A stretch of 64,000 nt of DNA from Okeania sp. SIO1I7 (GTDB taxonomy: Bacteria; Cyanobacteriota; Cyanobacteriia; Cyanobacteriales; Microcoleaceae): NCBI GenBank assembly GCA_010672585.1, contig JAAHGF010000001.1:186001-250000 (forward strand). The letters run 5' to 3'. The notes beneath the pieces are model-generated. The model saw only the letters and a program-made list of their open reading frames with translations, was not told where the DNA came from and did no database searches. Shown piece by piece: positions 47,701 through 56,334 of this stretch. The translations under genes and the position numbers were made by a program. Each line of letters begins with the position of its first letter. The stretch's first letter is position 1.

Positions 47701-47953
47701 TATGCCTTTAACTACAGCATATTTAGATGAGGCACGAACTACCTATGAACAAAAATTTCAAGAATATATGCAGCAGTTACCTCTAGAATATTCAAACTTT
47801 TTATACCGAGATTTAGGTACTGCATGGCCAGATGCTTATGATAAATTTTCTGACCCTAGTCATTTGAATCTTTATGGAGCGATCGCTGTTTCTCAAAAGT
47901 TATCTGAGGATAATGTTATTCCTTGGGTCGGGAGTGGGGGAGTAGGGGAGTAG
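44708..47953 (+). CDS. DUF1574 protein with SGNH-hydrolase-like C-terminal domain
   Basis: The 1081-residue protein has three to four repeats of an about 95-residue module in the first 600 residues (VQVQVRLRGNHLHILCEAE, LGVSVNVSIRERQLKE, LGIKIRATLKESTLHLFC, GGIRVLILPKQELLHVMSEA). A single transmembrane segment lies at about 668-687. The C-terminal DUF1574 domain has block I VGSSRALRG (Ser763/764), GINGATAQ, and DPSHLNLYGA near the end, the Ser/Asp/His pattern of SGNH esterases. Topology suggests a cytoplasmic module region and an exported hydrolase-like domain, perhaps acting on cell-surface polysaccharide (inference). The last residues run into GGGGAGTA repeats. Confidence 0.85.
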   Translation: MKGNKTILTENRSPLGDWAQEALGLPEVQVQVRLRGNHLHILCEAEKCPEMNFALAQFSQALGQVDLESLLPPNQPRIYQMFLCGRALGRRRPDWTVKLDGNKVVTQSQQVNTPSPSSGSEVNALLRSNDVAPAKHPQNQSDSQTLPEEHLTKVTAGQSPKLDINQNASELLSTPHKASVLTNDILDHSELVSSPKFHSENSSVTESKQPNELEAESENTTEELDRYLIDSPLTVSYQRLAKYGHPDAIASYLSEVLGELGVSVNVSIRERQLKEKLTETTPQLEDSAKSPELKTQKILWVSCEAAYSPAPSLLAEPIAQKLRDLKLKDFHEALISLLVQGETAPDWMLRVDLTPPDLMLQEWASWGDVAAIERLLQQQFATLGIKIRATLKESTLHLFCTKTNNSNQEAPEKKKTKEAIASTLSTILPRGIQAATIYGCIINEPEQKSESPVWIDWLNLPASENPEMAASAKVLASQGNYEAISFLLNKLLNPNLDQKLQTGGIRVLILPKQELLHVMSEAPTCPSQSQVGPPIAKFLRQLQVPGISGVRVYGRRAGQKLPLWRYGINFTAKSRQYSEQPPEFAASAEMDLLLGKRADSVFLKLTPQKTEKFDSKLLTPHHNYTVTTQLFTALQQLLITSRLFIPHEEYSTQMGNSLTYNTVNSGKWVTAFACAAMGILLTVQTDLKLGAVLEELPDISLSGNTCQGPNCQTPTEVNEDSVEVSEFSTYPSFNSPQLDEQLVRYQQYLQVENKLPDILIVGSSRALRGVNPTVLEESLATAGYPDLRVYNFGINGATAQVVDLIVRQVLPAEQLPPLIIFADGVRALNSGREDRTFDIIASSEGYEEVDAGTFTIETNTSETSVNFGIKKYKQIFKELQEKIEEISLTYQQRDRLKSLISSIINNPQENWNFWQQKEGENVAVEDENIDKLDQFQSNGFLPISIKFEPENYYQNYAKVSGKYDADYANFQLPGKQITALKNLLQYTQSIGINFVFVNMPLTTAYLDEARTTYEQKFQEYMQQLPLEYSNFLYRDLGTAWPDAYDKFSDPSHLNLYGAIAVSQKLSEDNVIPWVGSGGVGE

Positions 47954-48055
47954 GGGAGTAGGGGGGTGGGGGAGTAGGGGAGTAGGGGAGTAGGGGAGTA
48001 GGGGAGTAGGGGAGTAGGGGGGTAGGGGAGTAGGGGGGTGGGGGAGTAGGGGAGA
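47930..48055. repeat. GGGGAGTAG tandem repeat
   Basis: About twelve 8-9 base units of GGGGAGTAG/GGGGGGTAG begin within the last codons of the DUF1574 gene and run on for about 100 bases. On the minus strand they appear as a false open frame rich in Pro, Leu and Ser. Confidence 0.9.
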
Positions 48056-48067
48056 TGAAAAGATTCT

Positions 48068-48224
48068 TAAGTAGCAGGATGTTTTGTATTTCATATCAGA
48101 ACCTTAAAATTTAGGTTTTAAGTTTTAGGTGGAATTTTATTAGAATTAAATCCCTAATAACCTTGTAGAGACTGCCCATAAATGTAGGGTTTTAATATGA
48201 AATACAAAAAATTGTGCTACTTAC
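48068..48224. mobile_element. Miniature element with AAGTAGCA/TGCTACTT ends
   Basis: The left end TAAGTAGCAGGATGTTTTGT and following ATTTCATAT match the inverse of the right end (ATATGAAATACAAAAAATTG, TGCTACTTA) over about 35 bases with few mismatches. The 157-bp body has no coding potential. It is unique in this window. Confidence 0.65.
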
Positions 48225-48718
48225 AAATCTCCCTATCTCCCTATCAATCTTTGGTAGCAAACATTAACGTATTTCATTTCATATAATAACTGAATTACAC
48301 TCTCCTCAATTTTCTCCTTCTTAATATTTTATAAATTGCTAATTCCTACTTGAGTTTATCGATAATTTGAAGTAGAGTTTTTCCTGATTTTAAAAATATT
48401 TAAGAGTATTTAAATAAATGATAAGGATTTGTAGGATAACACAATATATCGACAGTCTTTGCCCAGGTTGCTATACTTATCCCCACTATTGGCAGTCTAT
48501 AAATTTTCGGATTATCATAGAGAAAAAAGGAGCTTGAATTCATCAAACTAGCTAAGGTGGACAAAAATTACAAAATTTACTATTAATGCTATTAGTTATG
48601 AATATATAGCAATCCTAAATAATTCGCGATTATTGTTATTGCTTCGGTGTTTCTAATTCTCTATTCCCTAAAATCCACAATATCTCACAACTCAAATAAG
48701 ATTGCTATAACTTAATAT
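48225..48718. other. AT-rich spacer
   Basis: Apart from the segment at 48243-48286 shared in inverse with 22240-22275, nothing specific is seen. It should contain the promoter of the metalloprotease gene. Confidence 0.5.
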
Positions 48719-51700
48719 TTGCTCATCGTACTATACTTCTTCCTTATTCTCTCATTAATTATGTGGACGATCCGTCAAAATAAAACCCATAAACAGAAAA
48801 ACTGTATAGGCAAAATAATTTCGCAAAAAATTATTAAAATTACCGAAAAATTCAGGTATAAAGCCTCTCCATTCATGCAGAAAAAAGCGGTAGAGGGATG
48901 GATGGGTTTCCTAACCATATCCATGAGACCAAGAGAAGAAAAAAAATCCTTTGCTCCAATCCTCTTATCTATAAGAAGAGATAATTCTAAATTCTTAATT
49001 CTACATTCTAAATTCTTGAAGAGCATATTACTATTATTTTGTTTATCATTTCTACTGGTTATATTTATCATTCCTACAACTAGAGCTTCAACAACCAATA
49101 TTTCAGCAAACCCACAACAAATTATTAGTGCCACAGAAATAGATGATTCTTATGAAAAATTAATTGATGGGTTTGAGAAATTAGAAGGGATGTTTACCAT
49201 TTATAGGGATGAAGAAACAGGTAAAACATTAATGGAAGTTCAACCAGAACAACTTAATAAAAACTTCCTTTCTGTAATTACTTTAGAATCAGGTATTGGC
49301 GAGGCAGGTTTAATTAGTGGCTTACCAATGGGTGACTTTATCTTTCAATTGCGCCAACATCAAGAACAGATTCAATTTGTGGTGCCAAATATCAATTTTA
49401 GGACTAATGAATTAGACCCTCAAGCTCGTTCGATTAAACGTTCTTTTAGTGATTCAGTTTTATATTCTCTGCCTATTGAAGCAACTCATCCTCAAAGGAA
49501 AACATTATTGATTGACTTGGAAGATTTATTAATAGGAGAAATGAATTTACCATCATTAGAAAAAGCTTTGCCTTATGATTACTCAATAGATCTAACAAAG
49601 TCTTATATTAGTGATGCTAAAGCATTTCCTCTAAACATAGAACTGGAGTCAGTTTATGGTATTTTAAACGAAGATAATACAGTATATTTAGAATCTCTGC
49701 CAGATAGCCGCGCTTTTAACCTCAAAGTTCGCTACAGTTTTTCTGAATTGCCAATAAATAATGGTTATATTCCTCGATTAGCAGATGAAAGAGTAGGTTA
49801 TTTTATTAGCGCTTATAAAGATGTTTCTGACAATAATCGTAGAGAATCTTATGTTCGTTATATTAATAGATGGCATTTAGAAAAACAAATTCCTAGCGCA
49901 CCCTTATCTCCACCCCTAGAACCGATAACTTTCTGGATAGAAAATACAGTCCCAATCGAATATCGCGATGCCATTAGAGAAGGAATTTTAATGTGGAATA
50001 AAGCTTTTGAAAAAGCAGGATTTATTAATGCTATTCAAGCCAAACAAATGCCTGATGATGCTACTTGGGACCCGGCTGATATTCGTTACAATACAATTCG
50101 TTGGTCTACTACTTTTGAATCTTGGTTTCGAGGGATAGGTCCTTCCCGTGTCAATCCATTAACAGGGCAAATTTTAGATGCAGATATTATTCTCAATGCA
50201 GGTATTATTAGAGATATTAAATATGGCGAAATAGGCAGCATAATCTTACAAAATCAATCTCTGGCTGAAGCTTTTCAAACCAAGGATGGAAAAAGTTACA
50301 ATCCCTGTGTATTAAATATGTATTCCCGCTATTTAGGAAATTTAGAAAGTGAGCCAGAAACTAATACTTCAAACAACAGTATAGAATCTATTATTCCTCA
50401 ATCTCTACAAGCAAAATATCAATCTTCTCGGAAGTCGTCATTATCAAACTCTCACTCATCAGAACATATTTGTTTTGGTTGGGAGTCATCTCAACAGTTG
50501 GCAATAGGAGCAGTAGCAATGGATGCTTTGCAGAACATCGCACCCCAAAGCAGAGAAATGGAGAAATATGTAAATCAGTTCTTGAAACATCTCACTGCTC
50601 ACGAAGTTGGACATACTCTTGGTCTTAGACATAATTTCCACGGTAGTACAATGCTCGAACCAGAACAGTTAAACGATACAACTATTACTCAAACAAAAGG
50701 GTTAGTAGCATCTGTAATGGATTATGTACCAGTTAATATAGCTCCACAAGGAAAAATACAAGGAGACTATTTTCCGACTGTAGTTGGTCCTTATGATGAT
50801 TGGGCAATTGAATACGGTTATAAACCCAGTGGCACGACTAGCTATATAAGTGAAAAAGGATTCTTACAAGAGATTGCTAGAAGAGCGTCTCAACCAGAAT
50901 TATCTTATGCTACAGATGAAGATTCTTATGATATTCTCGATCCAGCAGCAAATAGGTTTGACCTTAGTAACGATATATTGATTTATTCTCAGTGGCAACT
51001 GGATAACGCCCGGAATATTTGGGAAAGTTTAGAAAAACGCGTTCCTCAAAGTGATGAAAGTTACAGCGAAATCAGGGTAATGTTTGATACGGTATTTTTC
51101 TATTATATGCGGCAAATAATGGATACTACTTTGTATGTAGGCGGTCAGTCATTTAATCGGGAGAGTACGAAAAATACTAATGGACGATTACCATTTGAAT
51201 CTATACCTGTAGAGCAACAACGCCAAGCATTAGAAATACTGGATAAATATGTTTTTGCTGAAGGTGCATTTCAGTTTGCACCAGATTTACTGAATAAGTT
51301 AGCTCCATCACGTTGGCGACATTGGGGAAGCTCTGTTTTAGTGTTTCCTTTGGATTATCCTATTCAAGATAATATTTCATTTCTACAGAGGATAGTTTTA
51401 CGATCGCTCCTTTCTAATATTCGTTTGATTCGTCTACGAGATTTGGAGTTGAAAACAACCCCAGATAATGCTTTGAAACTACCGGAACTTTTTGAGACTC
51501 TGCAAAATAGTATCTGGACGGAAGTTTTAGAGTCTAGTGGTGGAGAAGTTAAGATTTCTGGTATGCGTCGCTCCCTGCAACGGGAACATCTAAATCTGCT
51601 AATTTCAATGGTATTGCGTAATCGTACTGTGCCTGAAGATGCTCGGAGTTTAGCTTGGTATCAATTGCGACAACTTGATGAAGATTTGGAGAAGATAATT

Positions 51701-51802
51701 AAAAAGCGGGGTAAGAAAATGGATGACTATACTAGAGCACATTTGGAGGAAACACGCGATCGAGTTGTGAAAACTTTGAATGCACAATTACAGTCTAATT
51801 AG
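48719..51802 (+). CDS. Zinc-dependent metalloprotease (metzincin, DUF5117/DUF4953 type)
   Basis: The catalytic motif HEVGHTLGLRH at about residue 631 is the metzincin HExxHxxGxxH pattern, and VMDYVP about 40 residues later fits the Met-turn. The preceding region (residues 135-330) matches the DUF5117/5118 block (LEGMFTIYRDEETGKTLMEV) and the C-terminal 350 residues the DUF4953 part. A signal peptide is present at about 100-122 (KSILLLFCLSFLLVIFIIPTTRAS). The long frame from 48719 starts before a dispersed repeat (48840-49018) which contributes residues 40-99; a TTG at 49016 would start exactly at the signal peptide. The true start is unresolved. Confidence 0.85.
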   Translation: MLIVLYFFLILSLIMWTIRQNKTHKQKNCIGKIISQKIIKITEKFRYKASPFMQKKAVEGWMGFLTISMRPREEKKSFAPILLSIRRDNSKFLILHSKFLKSILLLFCLSFLLVIFIIPTTRASTTNISANPQQIISATEIDDSYEKLIDGFEKLEGMFTIYRDEETGKTLMEVQPEQLNKNFLSVITLESGIGEAGLISGLPMGDFIFQLRQHQEQIQFVVPNINFRTNELDPQARSIKRSFSDSVLYSLPIEATHPQRKTLLIDLEDLLIGEMNLPSLEKALPYDYSIDLTKSYISDAKAFPLNIELESVYGILNEDNTVYLESLPDSRAFNLKVRYSFSELPINNGYIPRLADERVGYFISAYKDVSDNNRRESYVRYINRWHLEKQIPSAPLSPPLEPITFWIENTVPIEYRDAIREGILMWNKAFEKAGFINAIQAKQMPDDATWDPADIRYNTIRWSTTFESWFRGIGPSRVNPLTGQILDADIILNAGIIRDIKYGEIGSIILQNQSLAEAFQTKDGKSYNPCVLNMYSRYLGNLESEPETNTSNNSIESIIPQSLQAKYQSSRKSSLSNSHSSEHICFGWESSQQLAIGAVAMDALQNIAPQSREMEKYVNQFLKHLTAHEVGHTLGLRHNFHGSTMLEPEQLNDTTITQTKGLVASVMDYVPVNIAPQGKIQGDYFPTVVGPYDDWAIEYGYKPSGTTSYISEKGFLQEIARRASQPELSYATDEDSYDILDPAANRFDLSNDILIYSQWQLDNARNIWESLEKRVPQSDESYSEIRVMFDTVFFYYMRQIMDTTLYVGGQSFNRESTKNTNGRLPFESIPVEQQRQALEILDKYVFAEGAFQFAPDLLNKLAPSRWRHWGSSVLVFPLDYPIQDNISFLQRIVLRSLLSNIRLIRLRDLELKTTPDNALKLPELFETLQNSIWTEVLESSGGEVKISGMRRSLQREHLNLLISMVLRNRTVPEDARSLAWYQLRQLDEDLEKIIKKRGKKMDDYTRAHLEETRDRVVKTLNAQLQSN
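48840..49018. repeat. Dispersed repeat inside the 5' part of the metalloprotease frame
   Basis: The sequence matches both halves of 33173-33425 (TTCAGGTATAAAGCCTCTCC, GACCAAGAGAAGAAAAAAAA, TCCTCTTAT, ATTCTAAATTCTTGAAG) but lacks the GC-rich insert. A third divergent copy is at 3236-3370. Confidence 0.75.
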
Positions 51803-52335
51803 CTAAGTTACAAAAGATATGGGGTGAGCAAGGATGCAAAGTCTTCCTCATCAATGTTATTTGTGGGTATTTAAAGAGATATGTATATAAGTAATTCTTT
51901 CTTTGCTATAAGTCAAAAAAATTTAATAATTGTAAAAATTATAAAAATAATATAAAGAAGCTATATAAACTTAATTTATCAAAATTTTGCTTTAGTAAAG
52001 TAACAAATCAAATTACGGAAATTCTTGATTAAATACAAAGACAACTAAATCAATGTATATCATAACTTTTAGAAAATATATCAATATCTAAATTATATAG
52101 ATAAAGTAAGTAAGTACAAAAAAACAAAGTATTTAACAAAAATCAAAGTAGCTCATAAGCCTCTTTCTTTCTGCTTTCTGCTCTGTGCCAGCTGCCCTTC
52201 TCTAAGGATAAATTTTAACAACTACCTACTTAATATTAAAGTTGATTGACAAATGTGGCATGATGTATCATGGAATTTACAGGGTGTAATAAATATTTTT
52301 TGTGTAGTTACTATTAAAGCTAGGGAAAAATAACG
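51803..52335. other. AT-rich spacer, nothing recognised
   Basis: About 530 bases of very AT-rich sequence without gene or repeat that could be supported. The DUF6745 module promoter should lie in its last part; TTGACA at about 52245 with TATCAT 17-18 bases later is one possibility. Confidence 0.45.
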
Positions 52336-52629
52336 ATGCGGCCAATTCGACAAGGTGATGTAATATTACAACCAGTTAAGCTAACTTCAGGTAAAAAACT
52401 ATCTCACCTGACCTTAGCAGAGGGAGAAGTTACTGGACACTCTCATCGTATTACTCGTGGAAATGCAGAGCTATGCGAAAAAGATGGCACTCTGTACCTG
52501 AAAGTTGTGTCAGAAAAAGTAACTTTAACCCACGAGGAACATAAGTCAATCGAAATTCCTCAAGGAAATTGGATGGTACGCATTCAGCGAGAATATGAAC
52601 CTCTTGGATGGCACTATGTGGCAGACTAA
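52336..52629 (+). CDS. Small beta-rich protein, first gene of the DUF6745 module
   Basis: The 97-residue protein (MRPIRQGDVILQPVKLTSGKKLSHLTLAEGEVTGHSHRI...LYLKVVSEKVTLTHEEHKSIEIPQGNW) looks all-beta, with a conserved GHSHRI and an HEEHK segment that could bind metal. No signal peptide is seen. I recall such genes beside DUF6745 genes in other cyanobacteria, but function is unknown. It overlaps the next gene by 14 bases, which points to translational coupling. Confidence 0.8.
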   Translation: MRPIRQGDVILQPVKLTSGKKLSHLTLAEGEVTGHSHRITRGNAELCEKDGTLYLKVVSEKVTLTHEEHKSIEIPQGNWMVRIQREYEPLGWHYVAD

Positions 52630-53911
52630 AATTGAAAACCTAACAGCAGAACAAAAATCATTAATACCAATGTATCGGGAAAAGTGGCACAAGAATATGG
52701 TGTCAACTGACCCGATAGATAGGCAAAGGGCAACAAATGCAGTAAACGCAGCTTATTCTGCGATGGGAAAACCAGACCCAGAGATTCTATTTATCAGTAG
52801 TCCAGATGCGATAAAAGAGATAATAGGTTCGCGATCGCCTCAACGTTTAGTGCAAATGTTGGGCACTCCCTTACTAACTTCCTTACAAGTTCAACTCTCA
52901 GAAGAAATAGAAAGTCAAATTGATGAGCAACTATGGCTGAAACTGGAAAATGATTTGCCCAATGAAGAATTACTACAGCTAATGTTTATCTGGCAAGATG
53001 CTTTAGCTGAACACGCAGAATTATTAGGGGAGTTGTGGGTACAATGGCAAGGTGGCATTATCAGGCAAATCTGGGAACAGCAGCAAAAACAGTGGCGAAA
53101 ACAACTAATAGAGTTTCCTGGAGGAGACCCTTTAATTAGATTCGGAGATTTAATTTGGCAACAAGTTGGACAACCCCTATCACAACATATAGAAGTTAAT
53201 ATATGGCAACATCTATCTAGTCAACCCTTGGTACGAGAGTGGGAAGAACAGATTAAGCAACCCCTGCAACAAATAGGGGATGCAATAGGGTTAGTCTCAA
53301 ATATTAGCCAAAATTTGATGGCAAGTTCTATTGAAATGCTCGACTTCTGTATCTCTGTACTTGAGTGTAGTTACAACGAAAAAAAATGGCAGGCACTTCA
53401 AGGGTTGGTCAAAGAATGTGGGTTTGTGTTGCCACTAGAGAATACTTGTTTGGTATGCGATCGCCCGATCAAGTTATCTCTGGACGAACAAAATCGTTTT
53501 CATGCTGAAGGTGGGTCGGCAATTAGGTTTATTGATGGTTATCGGATCTATGCTTATCATGGGGTAAAGCTGCCAGAAAAATATGGATTATTATATCCCG
53601 AACGATGGCAAGTACGGTGGTTACTGGAAGAAAAAAATGCCGAACTACGACGAGTATTAATTCAGGGAATAGGTTACAGTAGAATTTGTCAGGAACTGCA
53701 AGCAGTAGAATTAGATAGTTGGCGAGAATATACTCTGTTAAGAATAGATAATGATATTGATGTTGAACCCATTTATCTATTAAAAATGACTTGCCCTAGT
53801 ACAAATTATATTCATGCTACAAGAGTGCCGCCAGATATTAGTAAAGCGAGGGAAGCTATTGCTTGGGTAAATTGGGGAGTAGATCCAGAAGAGTTTATGG
53901 TGGAAACTTGA
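52616..53911 (+). CDS. DUF6745-type protein
   Basis: With the ATG at 52616 (MWQTKIENLTAEQKSLIPMYREKW) the protein has 431 residues. The N-terminal half is helical and charged (QRATNAVNAAYSAMGKPDPEILFISSP), the middle has a Trp-rich helical region, and the C-terminal half has CLVCDRPIKL, IRFIDGYRIYAYHGVKLPEKYG and finally LLKMTCPSTNYIHATRVPP with EAIAWVNWGVDPEEF, the most conserved block of this group. The gene is coupled to the previous one. No catalytic motif could be recognised; the CxxC pair could bind zinc. An earlier ATG at 52595 would enlarge the overlap. Confidence 0.8.
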   Translation: MWQTKIENLTAEQKSLIPMYREKWHKNMVSTDPIDRQRATNAVNAAYSAMGKPDPEILFISSPDAIKEIIGSRSPQRLVQMLGTPLLTSLQVQLSEEIESQIDEQLWLKLENDLPNEELLQLMFIWQDALAEHAELLGELWVQWQGGIIRQIWEQQQKQWRKQLIEFPGGDPLIRFGDLIWQQVGQPLSQHIEVNIWQHLSSQPLVREWEEQIKQPLQQIGDAIGLVSNISQNLMASSIEMLDFCISVLECSYNEKKWQALQGLVKECGFVLPLENTCLVCDRPIKLSLDEQNRFHAEGGSAIRFIDGYRIYAYHGVKLPEKYGLLYPERWQVRWLLEEKNAELRRVLIQGIGYSRICQELQAVELDSWREYTLLRIDNDIDVEPIYLLKMTCPSTNYIHATRVPPDISKAREAIAWVNWGVDPEEFMVET

Positions 53912-54090
53912 AATAGCAGTCAGCGGTCAGCGGTCAGCTATCAGCTTCTCGAAGTGTATAATGGGGGATACTCAAGAGAAGCTGCTCCGCGTCTACAAAC
54001 CCCCATTAACACGCACCACGGGCTTTTTAAAGTATAGTGGGGGATGCCGAACCTTTGGATTTTTAGCTGATAGCTAAATAATGTTAGGCG
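53912..54090. repeat. GGTCAGC tandem and palindromic block before the TPR gene
   Basis: GCGGTCA units at 53920-53950 and AGCTGATAGCTAAATA before 54090 resemble the interior of the GTAAGCATT family, but without its ends. GGGGGAT repeats lie between them. Confidence 0.5.
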
Positions 54091-55404
54091 ATGAAAGTTA
54101 CTCTTTTACAACATTATCAAAACACTTTAGAACAGTCGTTAGAAAAATTAAAAGCTTCTAATATTTCCCTGTCAAAGCAGGAAGTTATGGAAATTTTATT
54201 AACTAGGGATGCTCTTAATAAAGCATTATCAAATAAAATTAAGCCCTCTGCTTCTGCGATATTAAAAATTGAAAAATTAGATAGAAAACTTAGAGAAAAT
54301 GCCGATGGATTAATTCAAGATATTAATTTAGCTGAATATCGAGAGAATTTCCCCAAAACCCCCGATGCTTGGTGGTGGTATTTAGATAATATTGTAGAGG
54401 AAAAAGCAAAAAAATCTCACCCTTGGAATCGCTTTGACTGGTTTTTTAGAGGAGTCAGAGGTATTTCTTTGATAGGAAACATAGCCCTTTCGCTAACGCT
54501 GGCTAGACTTTGGATTTTCAGTAGCACTTCTGACTTTATCGCCGCAGCAGCTATTGTTCCAGGTGTTTTATCATTACTGCAAGCTCAAAGTGAGTTAACG
54601 GAAACAGGAAAAAAAGGGTTCGATAAACTTTTAGAGAAAGTCAAAATCCCTCAACATTTTCACGAGGTGGTAAAGCTTGTTTCTAGTTTATTAATGACAG
54701 GATTGTTATTAGTAATTTGGTTTAACTTGCCATCTATTTCTAATCGCTACAAACTGGCAGGTCAAAAATTACAAGACCAGGAAAAATTAGCCTCAGCAGA
54801 AGAAAAATATTTACAAGCAATTAAGTTGGATTCTGATAATTTAGATGCTCGTTATAAGTTGGCAACCATCTATGAAGAATTACAGGACTTTGATAATGCC
54901 AAGAAACAATACATAATTGCTGCTAAAGGTGGATTTTTGGATGCTTACAATAATCTTGCTTATTGGTATATTCGGGAAAATAAGAATGATGAAGCGATAG
55001 ATTTGCTGAATCAAGGTAAGCGACTTTTAGAGAAAACAGAACAGAATTTTGAGCAGTTAACGGATGTAAAAAAGCTCAATTTACAGACTCAAAAATATAG
55101 CTTATATAAAAATTTAGGATGGGCAAGATTTAAGCAAAAGCGAGATGAAGATGCTATGGCCTATCTTTTGCCTGCAATGGCTATTGCTAAAAATTCTAAA
55201 TATCAGGAACATATCCGAAATCCAGGTGCAGTCTTTTGTATCTATAGTCAAGTCTTATTCAGGACAGATAAATCATCTTTTAAAGTGAAAGAAAGTTGGC
55301 AACAATGTCGTCAATTAATCGAATCTCGTCTAGCCGCGGGTGAGACTATTTATTCTGAAGAGTATGGATTATTATATGAAGCTAAACAACAATTAAAGCA
55401 ATAA
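54091..55404 (+). CDS. TPR protein with two transmembrane segments
   Basis: The 437-residue protein has a helical N-terminal region (1-115), hydrophobic segments at about 118-152 and 190-212, and a TPR region from about 228 to 400 (AEEKYLQAIKLDSDNLDARYKLATIYEELQDFDNAKKQY...DAYNNLAYWYIRENKNDEAIDLLNQG). The TPRs probably mediate protein contacts near the membrane. It lies 3 bases before the FecR-like gene on the same strand, so the two form an operon. A deleted copy lies at 2365-2924. In other cyanobacteria comparable TPR/FecR-like pairs accompany CHAT-type proteases; none is visible here. Confidence 0.85.
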   Translation: MKVTLLQHYQNTLEQSLEKLKASNISLSKQEVMEILLTRDALNKALSNKIKPSASAILKIEKLDRKLRENADGLIQDINLAEYRENFPKTPDAWWWYLDNIVEEKAKKSHPWNRFDWFFRGVRGISLIGNIALSLTLARLWIFSSTSDFIAAAAIVPGVLSLLQAQSELTETGKKGFDKLLEKVKIPQHFHEVVKLVSSLLMTGLLLVIWFNLPSISNRYKLAGQKLQDQEKLASAEEKYLQAIKLDSDNLDARYKLATIYEELQDFDNAKKQYIIAAKGGFLDAYNNLAYWYIRENKNDEAIDLLNQGKRLLEKTEQNFEQLTDVKKLNLQTQKYSLYKNLGWARFKQKRDEDAMAYLLPAMAIAKNSKYQEHIRNPGAVFCIYSQVLFRTDKSSFKVKESWQQCRQLIESRLAAGETIYSEEYGLLYEAKQQLKQ

Positions 55405-55407
55405 ATA

Positions 55408-55767
55408 ATGGTAAATTCTATGCTGAATTGGAAAGGGACAATTCAAGCTGTATTGACCTTAATACTTATGGCATGGGCAACTCCTGTGTTAAGCAGTCCC
55501 ACTCATCACATAATTGATGTTCGGGGGAATGTCCAAGTAAAAAAGTCACAATGGAGAAGCTTTAATAAAGCTGAGTCTGGCATGACTCTCAGTGGTAGGG
55601 ACAAAATTAAGCTAGGAAATAATGCTTCGGTAAGGATTTATTGTAGCAATGATAATCAACAGACAATTAATAAACCAGGAACATATCTTGTTTCTCGCGA
55701 ATGTGCTGAAAAAAAACCTGTTCCTCAATTATGCGAAAAATGTAACAACGACTCCATAAAAATGTAA
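55408..55767 (+). CDS. Short exported FecR-like protein
   Basis: The 119-residue protein has a signal peptide (about 10-32, MAWATPVLSS) and a region RGNVQVKKSQWRSFNKAESGMTLSGRDKIKLGNNASVRIYC that fits the beta-rich FecR-like/DUF6-strand type seen in cyanobacterial secreted proteins. The end looks cut: after KCNNDSIKM the sequence repeats TGTAACAACGACTCC twice around the stop, so a longer ancestor may have been truncated by a short duplication. It is translated just after the TPR gene. Confidence 0.7.
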   Translation: MVNSMLNWKGTIQAVLTLILMAWATPVLSSPTHHIIDVRGNVQVKKSQWRSFNKAESGMTLSGRDKIKLGNNASVRIYCSNDNQQTINKPGTYLVSRECAEKKPVPQLCEKCNNDSIKM

Positions 55768-56100
55768 CAACGACTCCAGAGCGATTAATCCTAGAGTAGA
55801 CCAAACCCCTCTTATAAAGCTTAAAAAATAGGGGTGAGACAGAGAATTTGTTTGTACTATCTATTCTCTTAAAATTAGTTATCTTTGTTATCACTAATTA
55901 TCCGGACATTATCAGGACTTACACAAATTCTTAGACAATACGCTATCTTTAGAGGGCGAATGCCATTCTATATATGGCGGTTCTGCGTAAGTCCTGATTA
56001 TATTATTCAATATTAAAGAATTTTAGGAGCGAATGACCATAAAACCCCTACAGGGTTCCGGTTATCACGTTAGCATCTATCAGCAAAAGCGCTGTAATTA
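55768..56100. other. Spacer with nested element pieces
   Basis: It contains the left end of the ATATCATGTCCGG family in inverse (about 55889-55910), directly adjoined by an element at 55912-55997, and the region before the element at 56101-56331. No gene is supported. Confidence 0.65.
55912..55997. mobile_element. Miniature element with TCAGGACTTAC ends
   Basis: TCAGGACTTACACA and TGCGTAAGTCCTGA are the ends of an 86-bp element, a type of terminal sequence common in cyanobacterial genomes. TTA flanks both sides. It sits at the edge of another element's remnant. Confidence 0.75.
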
Positions 56101-56331
56101 GGGCTTGATGATAAAATATAAAAGCACTGGTAAATAAAGGTTTTAGCCTGTTTGTCACCGAAAAAAGTACGGCTGTTTCAATTCACTTACCCTCCAAAAG
56201 TGAGAATTTTGGGGTGACTATGGCAGAAAAATCAAAGAACAATTATTCCTCTTACTTTCCCTGTCTTCCCACGCTCCCCACGCTTCCCACACTTCCCACA
56301 CTTTTCACACTTTGCTTTTTTCAGCAAACCC
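56101..56331. mobile_element. Miniature inverted-repeat element, family GGG(C/T)TTGCTGA, copy 3
   Basis: The ends are GGGCTTGATGATAAAA and TTTTTTCAGCAAACCC. TAATTA flanks both sides (56095-56100 and 56332-56337). The interior shares GACTATGGCAGAAAAAT with copy 1 and has a CTTCCCACA tandem. It ends right at the stop codon of the M41-like gene. Confidence 0.87.
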
Positions 56332-56334
56332 TAA

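Noticed and set aside
47900-48094. Minus-strand frame rich in Pro, Leu and Ser
   Set aside because: It is the translation of the GGGGAGTAG tandem repeat.
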